Positions 28,258 to 37,837 of a DNA stretch of 64,000 nucleotides are shown piece by piece. The position numbers were made by a program, and so were the translations under genes. Where the stretch lies: contig NZ_JAHCSH010000002.1 of assembly GCF_018474005.1 (NCBI RefSeq), positions 1-64,000 on the forward strand. The letters are read 5' to 3'. The first letter of the stretch is position 1. Each line of letters starts with the position of its first letter. The notes beneath the pieces were generated by a model that saw only the letters and a program-made list of their open reading frames with translations, ran no database searches and had not been told where the DNA came from. The stretch comes from Curvibacter sp. CHRR-16. Lineage in GTDB: Bacteria; Pseudomonadota; Gammaproteobacteria; Burkholderiales; Burkholderiaceae_C.

Positions 28258-29145
28258 ATGACCACACCACGCAAAGGCATCATCTTGGCAGGCGGCTCGG
28301 GCACACGCCTATACCCAGCCACACAAGCCGTGAGCAAACAGCTACTGCCTATTTACGACAAGCCCATGATCTACTACCCCTTGAGCACACTGCTGCTAGC
28401 GGGTATCCAAGAGATTTTGGTCATCAGCACCCCCCAAGACACTCCCCGCTTTGAGCAATTGCTCGGCGATGGCAGCCAGTGGGGAATTCGTTTGCAATAT
28501 GCCGTGCAACCCTCCCCCGACGGACTGGCGCAGGCTTTTTTGATTGGCGAATCCTTTTTGGATGGGGCACCAGCCGCTTTGGTATTGGGTGACAACATTT
28601 TTTATGGCCATGATTTTGCAAGCTTGCTCCAAGCAGCCAACCAGCAAACGGCTGGTGCTACCGTGTTTGCCTATGCGGTGCATGACCCCGAACGCTATGG
28701 TGTGGTGGAGTTCAATGCGCAAGGACACGCCATCAGTCTGGAAGAAAAGCCCAAAGCCCCTAAGAGTCGCTACGCTGTAACAGGCCTGTATTTCTACGAC
28801 CAACAAGTCGTGGAACTGGCCAAGCAAGTCAAACCCTCTGCGCGTGGTGAATTGGAAATTACCGACCTCAACCGCCTCTACTTGGAGCGCGGAAAACTCG
28901 ATGTGCAAACCATGGGACGGGGCTATGCTTGGCTAGACACGGGTACGCACGAATCCATGCTCGAAGCCAGCCAATTCATCCAAACCATTGAAAGCCGCCA
29001 AGGCCTTAAAGTGGCCAGTCCAGAAGAAATCGCTTGGCGCAGCGGCTGGATTGATGATGCACAACTGCAGCGCTTGGCACAACCATTGGCCAAAACTGGC
29101 TATGGGCAATACCTGCTGCGCCTGTTAACTGACAAGGTCTTTTAA
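28258..29145 (+). CDS. rfbA: Glucose-1-phosphate thymidylyltransferase
   Basis: RfbA makes dTDP-glucose from dTTP and glucose 1-phosphate, the first step of the rhamnose pathway. The 295 residues include [34 protein letters not shown] (in parts), [10 protein letters not shown] and the family's [12 protein letters not shown]. It sits third in rfbBDAC. Confidence 0.97.
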   Translation: MTTPRKGIILAGGSGTRLYPATQAVSKQLLPIYDKPMIYYPLSTLLLAGIQEILVISTPQDTPRFEQLLGDGSQWGIRLQYAVQPSPDGLAQAFLIGESFLDGAPAALVLGDNIFYGHDFASLLQAANQQTAGATVFAYAVHDPERYGVVEFNAQGHAISLEEKPKAPKSRYAVTGLYFYDQQVVELAKQVKPSARGELEITDLNRLYLERGKLDVQTMGRGYAWLDTGTHESMLEASQFIQTIESRQGLKVASPEEIAWRSGWIDDAQLQRLAQPLAKTGYGQYLLRLLTDKVF

Positions 29146-29153
29146 ACACCACT

Positions 29154-29702
29154 ATGCAAGCTATTCCAACCGCTATCGCCGATGTTCTGCTACTCAAACC
29201 GAAAGTTTTTGGCGATGAACGCGGCTTTTTCTTCGAAAGCTTCAACGAACGAATTTTTCGCGAAGTGACCGGGGTGGTCTTGCCTTTTGTACAGGATAAC
29301 CACTCGAAATCGGCCTATGGGGTGTTGCGCGGATTGCACTACCAAACCGAACAAGCACAAGGCAAGCTGGTACGCGTCGTGCAAGGCGCTGTATTCGATG
29401 TCGCCGTGGACATTCGGCGTGAATCCCCTACTTTTGGGAAATGGGTAGGGGAAATCTTGAGTGCTGATAACAAACACCAAATGTGGATTCCACCGGGTTT
29501 GGCGCACGGCTTCTTGGTTTTGAGTGAAAGCGCCGAATTTTTGTACAAAACCACGGACTACTACGCCCCCCAGTTCGAACGCAGTATTGCATGGAACGAT
29601 CCCACTTTATCGATAGATTGGCCTGCCCTGAATGACGCCAGCACACCACGTTTGTCTGCAAAAGACGCTGACGCGCTTTCATTTTTGAATGCTTGTGCTT
29701 AA
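29154..29702 (+). CDS. rfbC: dTDP-4-dehydrorhamnose 3,5-epimerase
   Basis: RfbC epimerises C3 and C5 of dTDP-4-keto-6-deoxyglucose. The 182 residues have the cupin fold motifs FFESFNERIF, RGLHYQ (catalytic His), VFDVAVDIR and WIPPGLAHGFLVLS. It completes a four-gene dTDP-L-rhamnose set for O-antigen or other surface glycans. It ends 22 bases before pilB. Confidence 0.96.
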   Translation: MQAIPTAIADVLLLKPKVFGDERGFFFESFNERIFREVTGVVLPFVQDNHSKSAYGVLRGLHYQTEQAQGKLVRVVQGAVFDVAVDIRRESPTFGKWVGEILSADNKHQMWIPPGLAHGFLVLSESAEFLYKTTDYYAPQFERSIAWNDPTLSIDWPALNDASTPRLSAKDADALSFLNACA

Positions 29703-29724
29703 ATAAGCCGACTTCGGACTGCCT

Positions 29725-31455
29725 ATGGACACCCCTGTTGCACTACCCTCGGATGAATTGCAAAACTTGCCAGGTATTGGCCGTGCATTGGTTGCGGCTG
29801 GCAAAGTAGATGCCAACACTGTTTCCAGCATCTTCAAGCAGTCGCAATTAGACAAAAAAGGCTTCTTACCCAGCCTACTGGCATCAGGGGCAGTATCGCC
29901 CTACAACTTGGCTCACACTCTATCCATGTCGTTCGCCGTTCCTTTACTGGATCTGAATGCGATAGACCCCAACCGACTCCCCAAATCTTTGCTAGACCCC
30001 AAAATTTGTAGTGAGTTTCGTGTTTTGGTACTAGCCAAGAAGGGCAATCGACTCACCGTTGCCACGGCAGATCCATCCAACCAGACGGCGGCCGAACGTA
30101 TCCGATTCACAACACAAATGGCCGTAGACTGGGTTGTCGTCGAATACGACAAACTCAGCCGATTGGTGGAAGCAGAAACGGCCTCTGCTACCGAAACCAT
30201 GAATGACATCATTGGCACTGATTTCGACTTTGCAGACGTCCAAGCCGACGTAGTGATTGACGAAACCCAGTCCAGTACAACAGAAGTGGAAGATGCGCCT
30301 GTTGTGCGCTTTTTGCAAAAAATGCTGTTGGATGCTTTCAGCATGCGGGCTTCGGATTTGCACTTTGAACCCTATGAGCACAATTACCGAGTGCGCTTTC
30401 GCATAGACGGTCAATTGCGAGAAATAGCCAGCCCGCCAATTGCTATCAAGGACAAGTTGGCATCTCGCATCAAAGTCATTTCACGCATGGACATCTCGGA
30501 AAAGCGCGTTCCGCAAGATGGCCGTATGAAATTGAAAGTGGGCCCCGACAGAGTCATCGATTTTCGTGTCAGTACCTTGCCTACCCTTTTTGGCGAAAAA
30601 ATTGTGATTCGTATCCTAGACCCCAGTAGCGCCAAACTGGGCATTGATGCACTGGGGTATGAGCCAGAAGAAAAAGAGCGTTTGCTTAGCGCGATTGGCC
30701 GCCCTTACGGGATGATTCTGGTAACAGGCCCCACGGGGTCGGGTAAAACCGTGTCGCTTTACACCTGTTTGAACCTGCTCAATCAACCAGGCGTCAACAT
30801 TGCGACAGCAGAAGACCCTTCGGAAATCAACCTGCCGGGGGTTAATCAAGTCAACGTCAATGAAAAGGCAGGATTGACCTTTGCCGCAGCGCTGAAGTCA
30901 TTTCTGCGCCAAGATCCCGACATCATCATGGTGGGGGAAATTCGCGACCTAGAAACGGCCGACATTGCCATCAAAGCAGCCCAAACCGGTCACTTGGTTT
31001 TGTCTACTTTGCATACCAACGATGCCCCCACCACACTAACGCGTATGCGCAACATGGGCATCCAACCATTCAACATCGCCTCCAGCGTCATATTGATTAC
31101 AGCCCAACGCTTGGCGCGGCGTTTGTGCAGCAACTGCAAAGAGCCGTTGGATATTCCAGATACCGCTTTGCTGGACGCAGGTTTCAAACCCAGTGAGTTG
31201 GATGGTAGTTGGAAGCCCTATAAAGCAGTTGGTTGCTCAATGTGCAACAACGGCTACAAAGGCCGCGTTGGCATTTACCAAGTGATGCCAATTAGCGAGG
31301 CCATCCAAGAAATTATTTTGCGCGATGGCAGCGCACTGGAAATTGCAAGGCAAGCCGAAGCAGAAGGCGTTCGCTCTTTGCGACAGTCTGGTTTGTACAA
31401 GGTCAAATTGGGTATGACGTCGTTGGACGAAGTGTTGGCCGTAACCAACGAATAA
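29725..31455 (+). CDS. pilB: Type IV pilus assembly ATPase PilB
   Basis: PilB powers pilus extension from the cytoplasmic face. The 576 residues have an N-terminal MshEN-type domain, the Walker A GPTGSGKT (about 335-342), Asp box and Walker B (DPDIIMVGEIRD), and a zinc-binding tetracysteine (CSNC near 468 and CSMC near 506). It is followed by pilC and pilD, the usual betaproteobacterial core pilus cluster; pilin and secretin genes are elsewhere. Confidence 0.97.
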   Translation: MDTPVALPSDELQNLPGIGRALVAAGKVDANTVSSIFKQSQLDKKGFLPSLLASGAVSPYNLAHTLSMSFAVPLLDLNAIDPNRLPKSLLDPKICSEFRVLVLAKKGNRLTVATADPSNQTAAERIRFTTQMAVDWVVVEYDKLSRLVEAETASATETMNDIIGTDFDFADVQADVVIDETQSSTTEVEDAPVVRFLQKMLLDAFSMRASDLHFEPYEHNYRVRFRIDGQLREIASPPIAIKDKLASRIKVISRMDISEKRVPQDGRMKLKVGPDRVIDFRVSTLPTLFGEKIVIRILDPSSAKLGIDALGYEPEEKERLLSAIGRPYGMILVTGPTGSGKTVSLYTCLNLLNQPGVNIATAEDPSEINLPGVNQVNVNEKAGLTFAAALKSFLRQDPDIIMVGEIRDLETADIAIKAAQTGHLVLSTLHTNDAPTTLTRMRNMGIQPFNIASSVILITAQRLARRLCSNCKEPLDIPDTALLDAGFKPSELDGSWKPYKAVGCSMCNNGYKGRVGIYQVMPISEAIQEIILRDGSALEIARQAEAEGVRSLRQSGLYKVKLGMTSLDEVLAVTNE

Positions 31456-31471
31456 ACAGTAAGAGGATCGT

Positions 31472-32692
31472 ATGGCAACCGCAAAACCAAGCACCACGGG
31501 AAAAGAGCAAGTCTTTGAGTGGGAAGGCAAAGACCGGGGTGGCAAACAGGTGCGTGGAGAAATGCGGGCACAAGGGGAAAACCAAGTGCGCTCCTCTCTG
31601 CGTCGCCAAGGTATTACGCCGAGCAAAATCAAAAAACGCAAAATGCGGACTGGTAAGAAAATCACGTCCAAAGACTTGACTATCTTCACCCGCCAGCTAG
31701 CCACCATGATGAAAGCTGGTGTGCCTTTGTTGCAAGCATTCGACATCGTTGGACGCGGCAACCCCAACCCCAGTGTGACCAAACTGCTCAATGACATCCG
31801 CTCCGATGTGGAAACGGGCACATCACTGAGTGCGGCATTCCGCAAATACCCCATGTATTTTGACAACCTGTACTGCAATTTGGTGGAAGCAGGTGAAGCA
31901 GCAGGTATTTTGGATCAGCTGCTGGATCGGTTGGCTGTTTACATGGAAAAAACCGAGGCCATCAAATCCAAGATCAAGTCTGCACTGATGTACCCCATCG
32001 CCGTCTTGGTGGTTGCTTTTGTGGTGGTCTCAGTGATCATGATTTTTGTGATTCCATCGTTCAAGCAAGTATTCACTTCGTTTGGAGCGGATTTACCCGC
32101 CCCCACGCTGGTTGTTATTGCTATGAGTGAGTTCTTTGTGAGCTACTGGTGGCTGATATTTGGTGGGCTAGGAGGTGGTTTGTACTTTTTCATGCAAGCT
32201 TGGAAACGCAACGAAAAAATGCAAATCGTTATGGATCGACTCATGCTGCGTTTGCCAGTGTTTGGGCCGTTGGTTGATAAAAGCTGCGTAGCCCGTTGGA
32301 CTCGCACACTCGCCACCATGTTTGCAGCTGGCGTTCCTTTGGTGGAAGCACTGGATTCTGTCGGTGGAGCATCTGGCAATGCGGTTTTTTCTTCTGCAAC
32401 CGAAAAAATTCAACAAGAAGTGTCCACCGGCACATCCCTGACAGTTGCTATGACCAATGCCAACGTCTTCCCCAGCATGGTGCTGCAAATGTGCGCGATT
32501 GGCGAAGAATCTGGCTCTATCGACCACATGCTTGGCAAGGCGGCTGACTTCTTTGAAGCGGAAGTTGACGACATGGTGGCAGGTATTTCAAGCCTGATGG
32601 AGCCCATCATCATCGTTGTCTTGGGCACTGTGATTGGTGGAATTGTGGTCTCCATGTACTTGCCTATCTTCAAGCTCGGGCAGGTGGTTTGA
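31472..32692 (+). CDS. pilC: Type IV pilus inner-membrane platform protein PilC
   Basis: PilC is the polytopic platform on which PilB and PilT act. The 406 residues start with a basic cytoplasmic arm and contain two T2SF domains (FTRQLATMMKAGVPLLQAF and WTRTLATMFAAGVPLVEAL, in parts) with three main hydrophobic segments. An AAGAGG site precedes the ATG. Its TGA overlaps the pilD ATG (ATGA-type TGATG). Confidence 0.97.
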   Translation: MATAKPSTTGKEQVFEWEGKDRGGKQVRGEMRAQGENQVRSSLRRQGITPSKIKKRKMRTGKKITSKDLTIFTRQLATMMKAGVPLLQAFDIVGRGNPNPSVTKLLNDIRSDVETGTSLSAAFRKYPMYFDNLYCNLVEAGEAAGILDQLLDRLAVYMEKTEAIKSKIKSALMYPIAVLVVAFVVVSVIMIFVIPSFKQVFTSFGADLPAPTLVVIAMSEFFVSYWWLIFGGLGGGLYFFMQAWKRNEKMQIVMDRLMLRLPVFGPLVDKSCVARWTRTLATMFAAGVPLVEALDSVGGASGNAVFSSATEKIQQEVSTGTSLTVAMTNANVFPSMVLQMCAIGEESGSIDHMLGKAADFFEAEVDDMVAGISSLMEPIIIVVLGTVIGGIVVSMYLPIFKLGQVV

Positions 32693-33546
32693 TGCCATTG
32701 CAAGACATACCTGTACCTTTGTGGATCGCTTTTTGGGGATTTATTGGTTTACTTATTGGCAGTTTTTTGAATGTCGTGATTCATAGATTGCCGCGCATGA
32801 TGGAAGAAGAATGGAAAGCTGAGTGCCAGCAATTCATCAACCCCGAAGCCCCTCGCACAAGCGTAACCATCAGCCTGCTGCACCCACGCTCACGCTGCCC
32901 GCATTGTGACCATGCGATTCAGTGGTACGAAAATATTCCGTTGGTGAGCTATGTGATGTTGCGTGGACGATGCTCTGCTTGCAAACAACCGATTAGCACG
33001 CGCTACCCCATAGTAGAACTAATCACCGCCGGGTTATTCGCTTGGTGTGCAGCGCAACATGGCTACAGTGCAGCCTGTGTGCTATGGAGTATTTTTGCAG
33101 CAGCGTTGCTGTCATTGGCGTTGATTGACTGGGATACCACGCTACTGCCGGACAGCATTACCTTGCCCTTGCTCTGGCTTGGGCTGATTGGTGCAGCTTT
33201 GGGCTGGAGCTCCAATTCTTTATTGCCCCACTTCTGGGGAGCGGTTGTTGGGTACACCTCTTTGTGGAGCATTTACTGGGCTTTCAAGCTCCTCACTGGC
33301 AAAGAAGGTATGGGGTTTGGTGACTTCAAACTATTTGCAGCACTTGGAGCATGGTTTGGTTGGCAAGCCTTGTTGCCTATTATTCTGATGGCGTCCATAG
33401 TCGGCTCTGTCGTTGGGTTGATACTCAAACTCAATGCTTCACTCAGGCCAGGGGGCTACATCCCATTCGGCCCCTTTCTAGCTGGCGGCGCTTTTGCCTG
33501 TCTCTTTCTAGGGCCCCAAACCATCATGATGGGTATTGGCTTGTAG
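32692..33546 (+). CDS. pilD: Prepilin peptidase / N-methyltransferase PilD
   Basis: PilD cleaves and N-methylates type IV prepilins in the inner membrane. The 284 residues include the cytoplasmic zinc site CPHC...CSAC (from PHCDHAI and SACKQPI) and the two aspartyl motifs (DWDTTLLPD and GMGFGDFKL). The ATG at 32692 overlaps the pilC stop. It is followed nine bases later by coaE. Confidence 0.96.
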   Translation: MPLQDIPVPLWIAFWGFIGLLIGSFLNVVIHRLPRMMEEEWKAECQQFINPEAPRTSVTISLLHPRSRCPHCDHAIQWYENIPLVSYVMLRGRCSACKQPISTRYPIVELITAGLFAWCAAQHGYSAACVLWSIFAAALLSLALIDWDTTLLPDSITLPLLWLGLIGAALGWSSNSLLPHFWGAVVGYTSLWSIYWAFKLLTGKEGMGFGDFKLFAALGAWFGWQALLPIILMASIVGSVVGLILKLNASLRPGGYIPFGPFLAGGAFACLFLGPQTIMMGIGL

Positions 33547-33555
33547 TAGCTAGTC

Positions 33556-34167
33556 ATGTTGCAACAAGGATGGTGCATAGGGCTAACTGGTGGGATTGGC
33601 AGTGGCAAATCAACCGCTGGGCGCTTCTTTGCAGAGTGCGGCGGCACAGTGATAGAGGCGGATGCCATATCGCACCAATTGACTGCAGCGGGTGGTGCTG
33701 CTATTGCTGCGATACGCAAGCAACTGGGCGACTCTTTTGTTCTTCCTGATGGCTCATTGGACAGACAACGGACTCGAGAACACATTTTCCAAACACCGCA
33801 TGCCAAACAAACACTGGAGCACATACTCCATCCGCTGATTCGCCATGCCATGCTGGAAAACGCATCAGCGGCACAAGAACAAGGCCAGCGCCTGATCGTT
33901 ATGGACATACCTTTACTGGCAGAAAGTCCACAATGGAAGCCTTTATTGGACTGCATATGCGTAGTCGATTGTGATGAAAGCACCCAAATCAAACGGGTGA
34001 TGCAACGCAACGGACTTACATCCGATCAAGTTCAGCAAATCATGCACAACCAAGCCAGCAGATCTGAACGTTTGGCATGTGCAGACATGGTTTTGCGCAA
34101 TGACACACAAGACTTGATGAATTTGAGGCAACAAGTTACGTCTGTCTGCCAGCAGTTGGGGCTATGA
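33556..34167 (+). CDS. coaE: Dephospho-CoA kinase
   Basis: CoaE phosphorylates dephospho-CoA to CoA. The 203 residues begin with the P-loop GLTGGIGSGKST, and contain the family's EADAISHQLT and MDIPLLAE. Its TGA overlaps the zapD ATG (ATGA), linking it to the cell-division gene as in many betaproteobacteria. Confidence 0.96.
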   Translation: MLQQGWCIGLTGGIGSGKSTAGRFFAECGGTVIEADAISHQLTAAGGAAIAAIRKQLGDSFVLPDGSLDRQRTREHIFQTPHAKQTLEHILHPLIRHAMLENASAAQEQGQRLIVMDIPLLAESPQWKPLLDCICVVDCDESTQIKRVMQRNGLTSDQVQQIMHNQASRSERLACADMVLRNDTQDLMNLRQQVTSVCQQLGL

Positions 34168-34946
34168 TTGCGCAAGCAGAGAGAAATAGCGTGACACTGT
34201 ACGAATACCCACTCAACGAGCGCGTTAGAACCTATTTGAGGCTTGAGCACTTGTTTCTGCGCTTAAGCCTTCTCATGGCGCGTACAGAACCATTGGATCA
34301 CCACTACGCCTTGGCAACCATCTTTGAAGTGATGGATGTGGCCTCGCGGGCTGACTTGAAGTCCGATGCTCTGAAAGACTTGGACAAGCAAAAACAAACA
34401 CTCAACAGTTACCGCGGTAATCCGGCCATTGCAGAGAATGTATTGGATGCCGTGGTGGCGCAAATCGACCAATGCTTTACCAACCTGAATAACCAAACCG
34501 GCAAAGCAGGACATAGCCTGACTGAGAACGATTGGTTGATGAGTATTCGCAGCCGCATCAACATACCTGGCGGCACCTGCGAATTCGATTTGCCCACTTA
34601 TTACGCTTGGCAGCAAAAACCTGCTGCGCAGCGACAAGCTGATTTGCAGCGATGGGCTCAGACACTGTCGCCATTGGCCGAAGCCATCCATCTTTTACTG
34701 AAAATGCTGCGTGAGACAGGTGGAGCTCAAAAGGTGGTGGCTAGCAATGGCCAGTTTCAGCAAATTCTTCCACAAGGACGCACATTCCAATTGCTGCGTT
34801 TGTCCATCGATCCGCTCTTAGCACTGATCCCGGAAATCAGTGGGAATCGGCTCATGGTGTCCATTCGCTTGCTACAACATCAATCTGACGATCGTTTGCA
34901 GCCAAGCCACCAAGATGCGGCATTTGAACTCACTCTTTGTTCTTAA
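34164..34946 (+). CDS. zapD: Cell division protein ZapD
   Basis: ZapD bundles FtsZ protofilaments at midcell. The 260-residue, mainly helical protein has the family start with LYEYPLNERVRTYLRLEHLF (in parts) and the C-terminal beta region RLSIDPLLALIPEISGNRLMVS in parts. ATG at 34164 overlaps coaE. It is followed by yacG after 14 bases. Confidence 0.94.
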   Translation: MIAQAERNSVTLYEYPLNERVRTYLRLEHLFLRLSLLMARTEPLDHHYALATIFEVMDVASRADLKSDALKDLDKQKQTLNSYRGNPAIAENVLDAVVAQIDQCFTNLNNQTGKAGHSLTENDWLMSIRSRINIPGGTCEFDLPTYYAWQQKPAAQRQADLQRWAQTLSPLAEAIHLLLKMLRETGGAQKVVASNGQFQQILPQGRTFQLLRLSIDPLLALIPEISGNRLMVSIRLLQHQSDDRLQPSHQDAAFELTLCS

Positions 34947-34960
34947 ACAGAGGTGCCGCC

Positions 34961-35167
34961 TTGTCCACTGAACCAAAGCGCATTTTGACTGTGCCGTGTC
35001 CCCAATGCGGGGAGCAAACCCTCTACGCCAGCAGCAACCCCTATCGCCCTTTTTGCAGCCAACGCTGTAAAGCCATCGACTTTGGGGCATGGGCAAGCGA
35101 AACATTCAGAGTTCCCACTGAAGCACCACCAGAAGATGCCCCATTTGGGGACCCCAAGTTGCACTAG
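34961..35167 (+). CDS. yacG: DNA gyrase inhibitor YacG (zinc-binding)
   Basis: YacG is a small zinc protein reported to inhibit DNA gyrase. The 68 residues carry the Cys4 site CPQCGEQ...FCSQRCK. The TTG at 34961 is chosen as start because a CAGAGG ribosome-binding site (34948-34953) lies seven bases upstream; no ATG occurs before the zinc site. An upstream TTG at 34937 overlaps zapD and has no such site. It ends the coaE-zapD-yacG operon. Confidence 0.9.
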   Translation: MSTEPKRILTVPCPQCGEQTLYASSNPYRPFCSQRCKAIDFGAWASETFRVPTEAPPEDAPFGDPKLH

Positions 35168-35217
35168 CAAAACGCCACTAGGCAACCTAGCAACTTGAAG
35201 CTTGCGGGTTGAAGCAC

Positions 35218-35703
35218 CTAACTGTCAGAATGCGTAGTACCGAGAAAATGGCGCTCGGAGGCAAGCCAAGCCAATACTGGTATGGTGCCGGGCAATACAG
35301 GCTTTACAAGCACGGGTAGTTGTTGCCACGCATAGTGTTGTTGTTCACGCATTTCAAGCTCACCCATCCACTGGGTCACTTTGCAAAAATGCAATCGCAC
35401 CAAGGCGTGCGGATAGTCGACCAACTCTTCACGCCATCGTTCAATGGCTTGTACCTGTATACCCAACTCTTCCTGCAATTCACGGGACAGCGCTTGCTCA
35501 ATAGATTCACCAGCTTCTAGCTTGCCACCAGGGAACTCCCAATAACCAGCGTACACTTTGTCTGCTGGGCGACTGGTGAGCAAAAAAGCTCCGGATGCGT
35601 GCAACAAAACACCGACTGCAACATCGACTATTTTGCGTGGGCCAGTTTCATGGCGTTGCTGGTCTGCATCAACCATCAATACTGTTTTTTGCAGTTCACT
35701 CAT
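35218..35703 (-). CDS. mutT: Nudix hydrolase, MutT type (8-oxo-dGTP diphosphatase)
   Basis: The start MSELQKTVLMVDAD gives 161 residues with the Nudix box GGKLEAGESIEQALSREL...QEELGI, preceded by YAGYWEFP. MutT removes 8-oxo-dGTP from the nucleotide pool. The ATG overlaps the stop of the upstream DUF815 gene by eight bases. It converges on yacG; the 50-base gap shows only a small CTAGG/CCTAG hairpin without a T-tract. Confidence 0.92.
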   Translation of the reverse strand: MSELQKTVLMVDADQQRHETGPRKIVDVAVGVLLHASGAFLLTSRPADKVYAGYWEFPGGKLEAGESIEQALSRELQEELGIQVQAIERWREELVDYPHALVRLHFCKVTQWMGELEMREQQHYAWQQLPVLVKPVLPGTIPVLAWLASERHFLGTTHSDS

Positions 35704-36586
35704 GTGCTTGTCGCCCAGTAAAATCACGGGCAAATTGGTACGCTACGCGCCCACTGCGAGCACCTCGCTCCAAAGCCCAAAGCAAGGCCTGCGGACGGCA
35801 AGCAGCGATGCGCTCGGCACTCACGCCCATATGAGTCAGCCAATACTGCACGATACGCCAATATTCTTCTTGGCTAAATGGGTAGAAACTGAGCCACAGT
35901 CCAAACCGCTCTGATAAGGAAACCTTCTCTTCCACCACCTCACCAGGGTGAACCTCCCCCTCGGGTGTATGGGTATAGGTCAGGTTTTCACTCATGTACT
36001 CGGGCAACAAATGGCGCCGATTGCTGGTGGCATATATCAGCACATTGGGACTGGCTGCGGCTATTGAACCATCAAGCACCGATTTCAGCGCTTTGTAGCC
36101 ACTTTCACCTTCTTCAAAACTCAAGTCATCGCAAAAGATGATAAATTTTTCTGGGCGATCTGCAATGAGATCAACCAAATCTGGCAAATCCACCAGATCG
36201 TGTTTATCCATTTCAATCAAACGCAAGCCTTGGTCTGCAAACGCCTGCAAACACGCCCGCACCAAAGAAGACTTTCCCGTGCCGCGGGCTCCTGTTAACA
36301 AGACATTGTTTGCGGGTGCACCACGCACAAATTGCTCGGTATTACGGAATATCTTGTCCTTTTGCTGATCGATATCACACAAATCACGCAACTGGATGCT
36401 TGCCACGTGTTTAACTGCACTCAGCACACCCCTTCCACTGCGCGTGCGCCGATAGCGAAATGCCACGGATTCTGTCCAATCGGGCGCCTGTAGCGGCTGC
36501 GGCAAACTCGCTTCTACCCGCTCCATGAATGCCTCTAGGCGGGCTAAGAAAGGAACTAAGACTGACCAATCAGAACCAGAAGACAT
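35696..36586 (-). CDS. DUF815 AAA-family ATPase
   Basis: A 296-residue P-loop ATPase of the DUF815 family. Walker A is LLTGARGTGKSSL, Walker B is FIIFCDDLSFEEGE, and the sensor region is VLIYATSNRRHLLPEYM. Function is unknown; the gene is common upstream of mutT in betaproteobacteria. It lies 12 bases after argJ on the same strand. Confidence 0.88.
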   Translation of the reverse strand: MSSGSDWSVLVPFLARLEAFMERVEASLPQPLQAPDWTESVAFRYRRTRSGRGVLSAVKHVASIQLRDLCDIDQQKDKIFRNTEQFVRGAPANNVLLTGARGTGKSSLVRACLQAFADQGLRLIEMDKHDLVDLPDLVDLIADRPEKFIIFCDDLSFEEGESGYKALKSVLDGSIAAASPNVLIYATSNRRHLLPEYMSENLTYTHTPEGEVHPGEVVEEKVSLSERFGLWLSFYPFSQEEYWRIVQYWLTHMGVSAERIAACRPQALLWALERGARSGRVAYQFARDFTGRQAHE

Positions 36587-36598
36587 GGAAAAAGACCA

Positions 36599-37828
36599 TT
36601 AAGAGCGGTAATCGGCGTTGATGGTGACGTAGTCATGGCTGAAGTCACACGTCCATACGGTATCTTGCGCCTGACCACGTCCAAGCTGAACACGCACCAC
36701 TATCTCTGATTGCTTCATGACGCGCTGTCCATCGGCTTCTAGGTAATTAGGGTGACGTCCGCCGCGAGTTGCGACATGCACATCATCCAAGTACAACTCG
36801 ATCTTGGACTGATCTAAATCCACAATCCCAGCATACCCAACCGCAGCCAAGATCCGCCCCAGATTGGGATCACTTGCGTAAAAAGCAGTTTTCACTAGCG
36901 GTGAGTGCGCAATCGCATACGCCACCTGACGGCACTCTGCGGCAGAGTGCCCTTGCTCCACCTGAACTGTGATGAATTTGGTAGCGCCTTCACCATCACG
37001 CACGATGGCTTGCGCCAGTTGACGTGCTACATGCAGCATGGCCTGGTATAAGCGCTGACCATCCTCACTGTCCCACGATGCAATTTCGGTGTGATTTGCC
37101 TGATTGGTGGCTATGAGCACAAAAGAATCGTTGGTCGAGGTATCACCATCCACCGTGATACGGTTGAACGATCCTTCAGCCAACTGCAAGGCCAGAGATT
37201 GCATCAACTCAGGTGCAATCTTGGCATCTGTTGCCATAAAACCCAACATAGTGGCCATGTTGGGACGGATCATGCCAGCACCTTTACTAATGCCTGTGAT
37301 ACGTACTGTTTGCCCACCAATCTGCACACTGGCGCTGTAAGCTTTGGGCTGGGTATCGGTTGTCATGATGCCTTCGGCCGCTCTGAGCCAATGGTTCTCA
37401 TGCAAGTCGGCCAAAGCAGCATCCATGCCCTGAACTACACGCTCTACTGGCAGCTGCTCCATGATGACACCAGTAGAAAAAGGCAGTACTTGCTCTACGG
37501 CCAAACCCAATCGCTGAGCCAAACCTTCGCAGGTAACCCGAGCATTGTGCAGGCCTTCAGCCCCTGTCCCTGCATTCGCATTACCAGTGTTAATGAGCAA
37601 GGCACGAATTTCTTGTCCACTGTGCAAATGCTCACGGCACACTTGTACCGGAGCAGCACAAAATCGATTGGATGTGAAAACACCCGCCACGCGGCTACCG
37701 GGGGCCAGTTTGAAAATAGTCAGATCTTTGCGGCCTTGTTTGCGCACACCGGCTTCGGTGACGCCAATCGTAACGCCTGCAATTGGCAGCAAGGCAGTCG
37801 CCTCGGGAAGAGAAAGATTAACGGGCAT
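36599..37828 (-). CDS. argJ: Arginine biosynthesis bifunctional protein ArgJ (ornithine acetyltransferase)
   Basis: ArgJ transfers the acetyl group from N-acetylornithine to glutamate, closing the cyclic arginine pathway, and often also acts as glutamate N-acetyltransferase. The 409 residues include GVIMEQLPV, the autocleavage and nucleophile site [13 protein letters not shown], and the C-terminal [16 protein letters not shown]. It lies nine bases after secA. Confidence 0.96.
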   Translation of the reverse strand: MPVNLSLPEATALLPIAGVTIGVTEAGVRKQGRKDLTIFKLAPGSRVAGVFTSNRFCAAPVQVCREHLHSGQEIRALLINTGNANAGTGAEGLHNARVTCEGLAQRLGLAVEQVLPFSTGVIMEQLPVERVVQGMDAALADLHENHWLRAAEGIMTTDTQPKAYSASVQIGGQTVRITGISKGAGMIRPNMATMLGFMATDAKIAPELMQSLALQLAEGSFNRITVDGDTSTNDSFVLIATNQANHTEIASWDSEDGQRLYQAMLHVARQLAQAIVRDGEGATKFITVQVEQGHSAAECRQVAYAIAHSPLVKTAFYASDPNLGRILAAVGYAGIVDLDQSKIELYLDDVHVATRGGRHPNYLEADGQRVMKQSEIVVRVQLGRGQAQDTVWTCDFSHDYVTINADYRS

Positions 37829-37837
37829 CAGAGTTCC

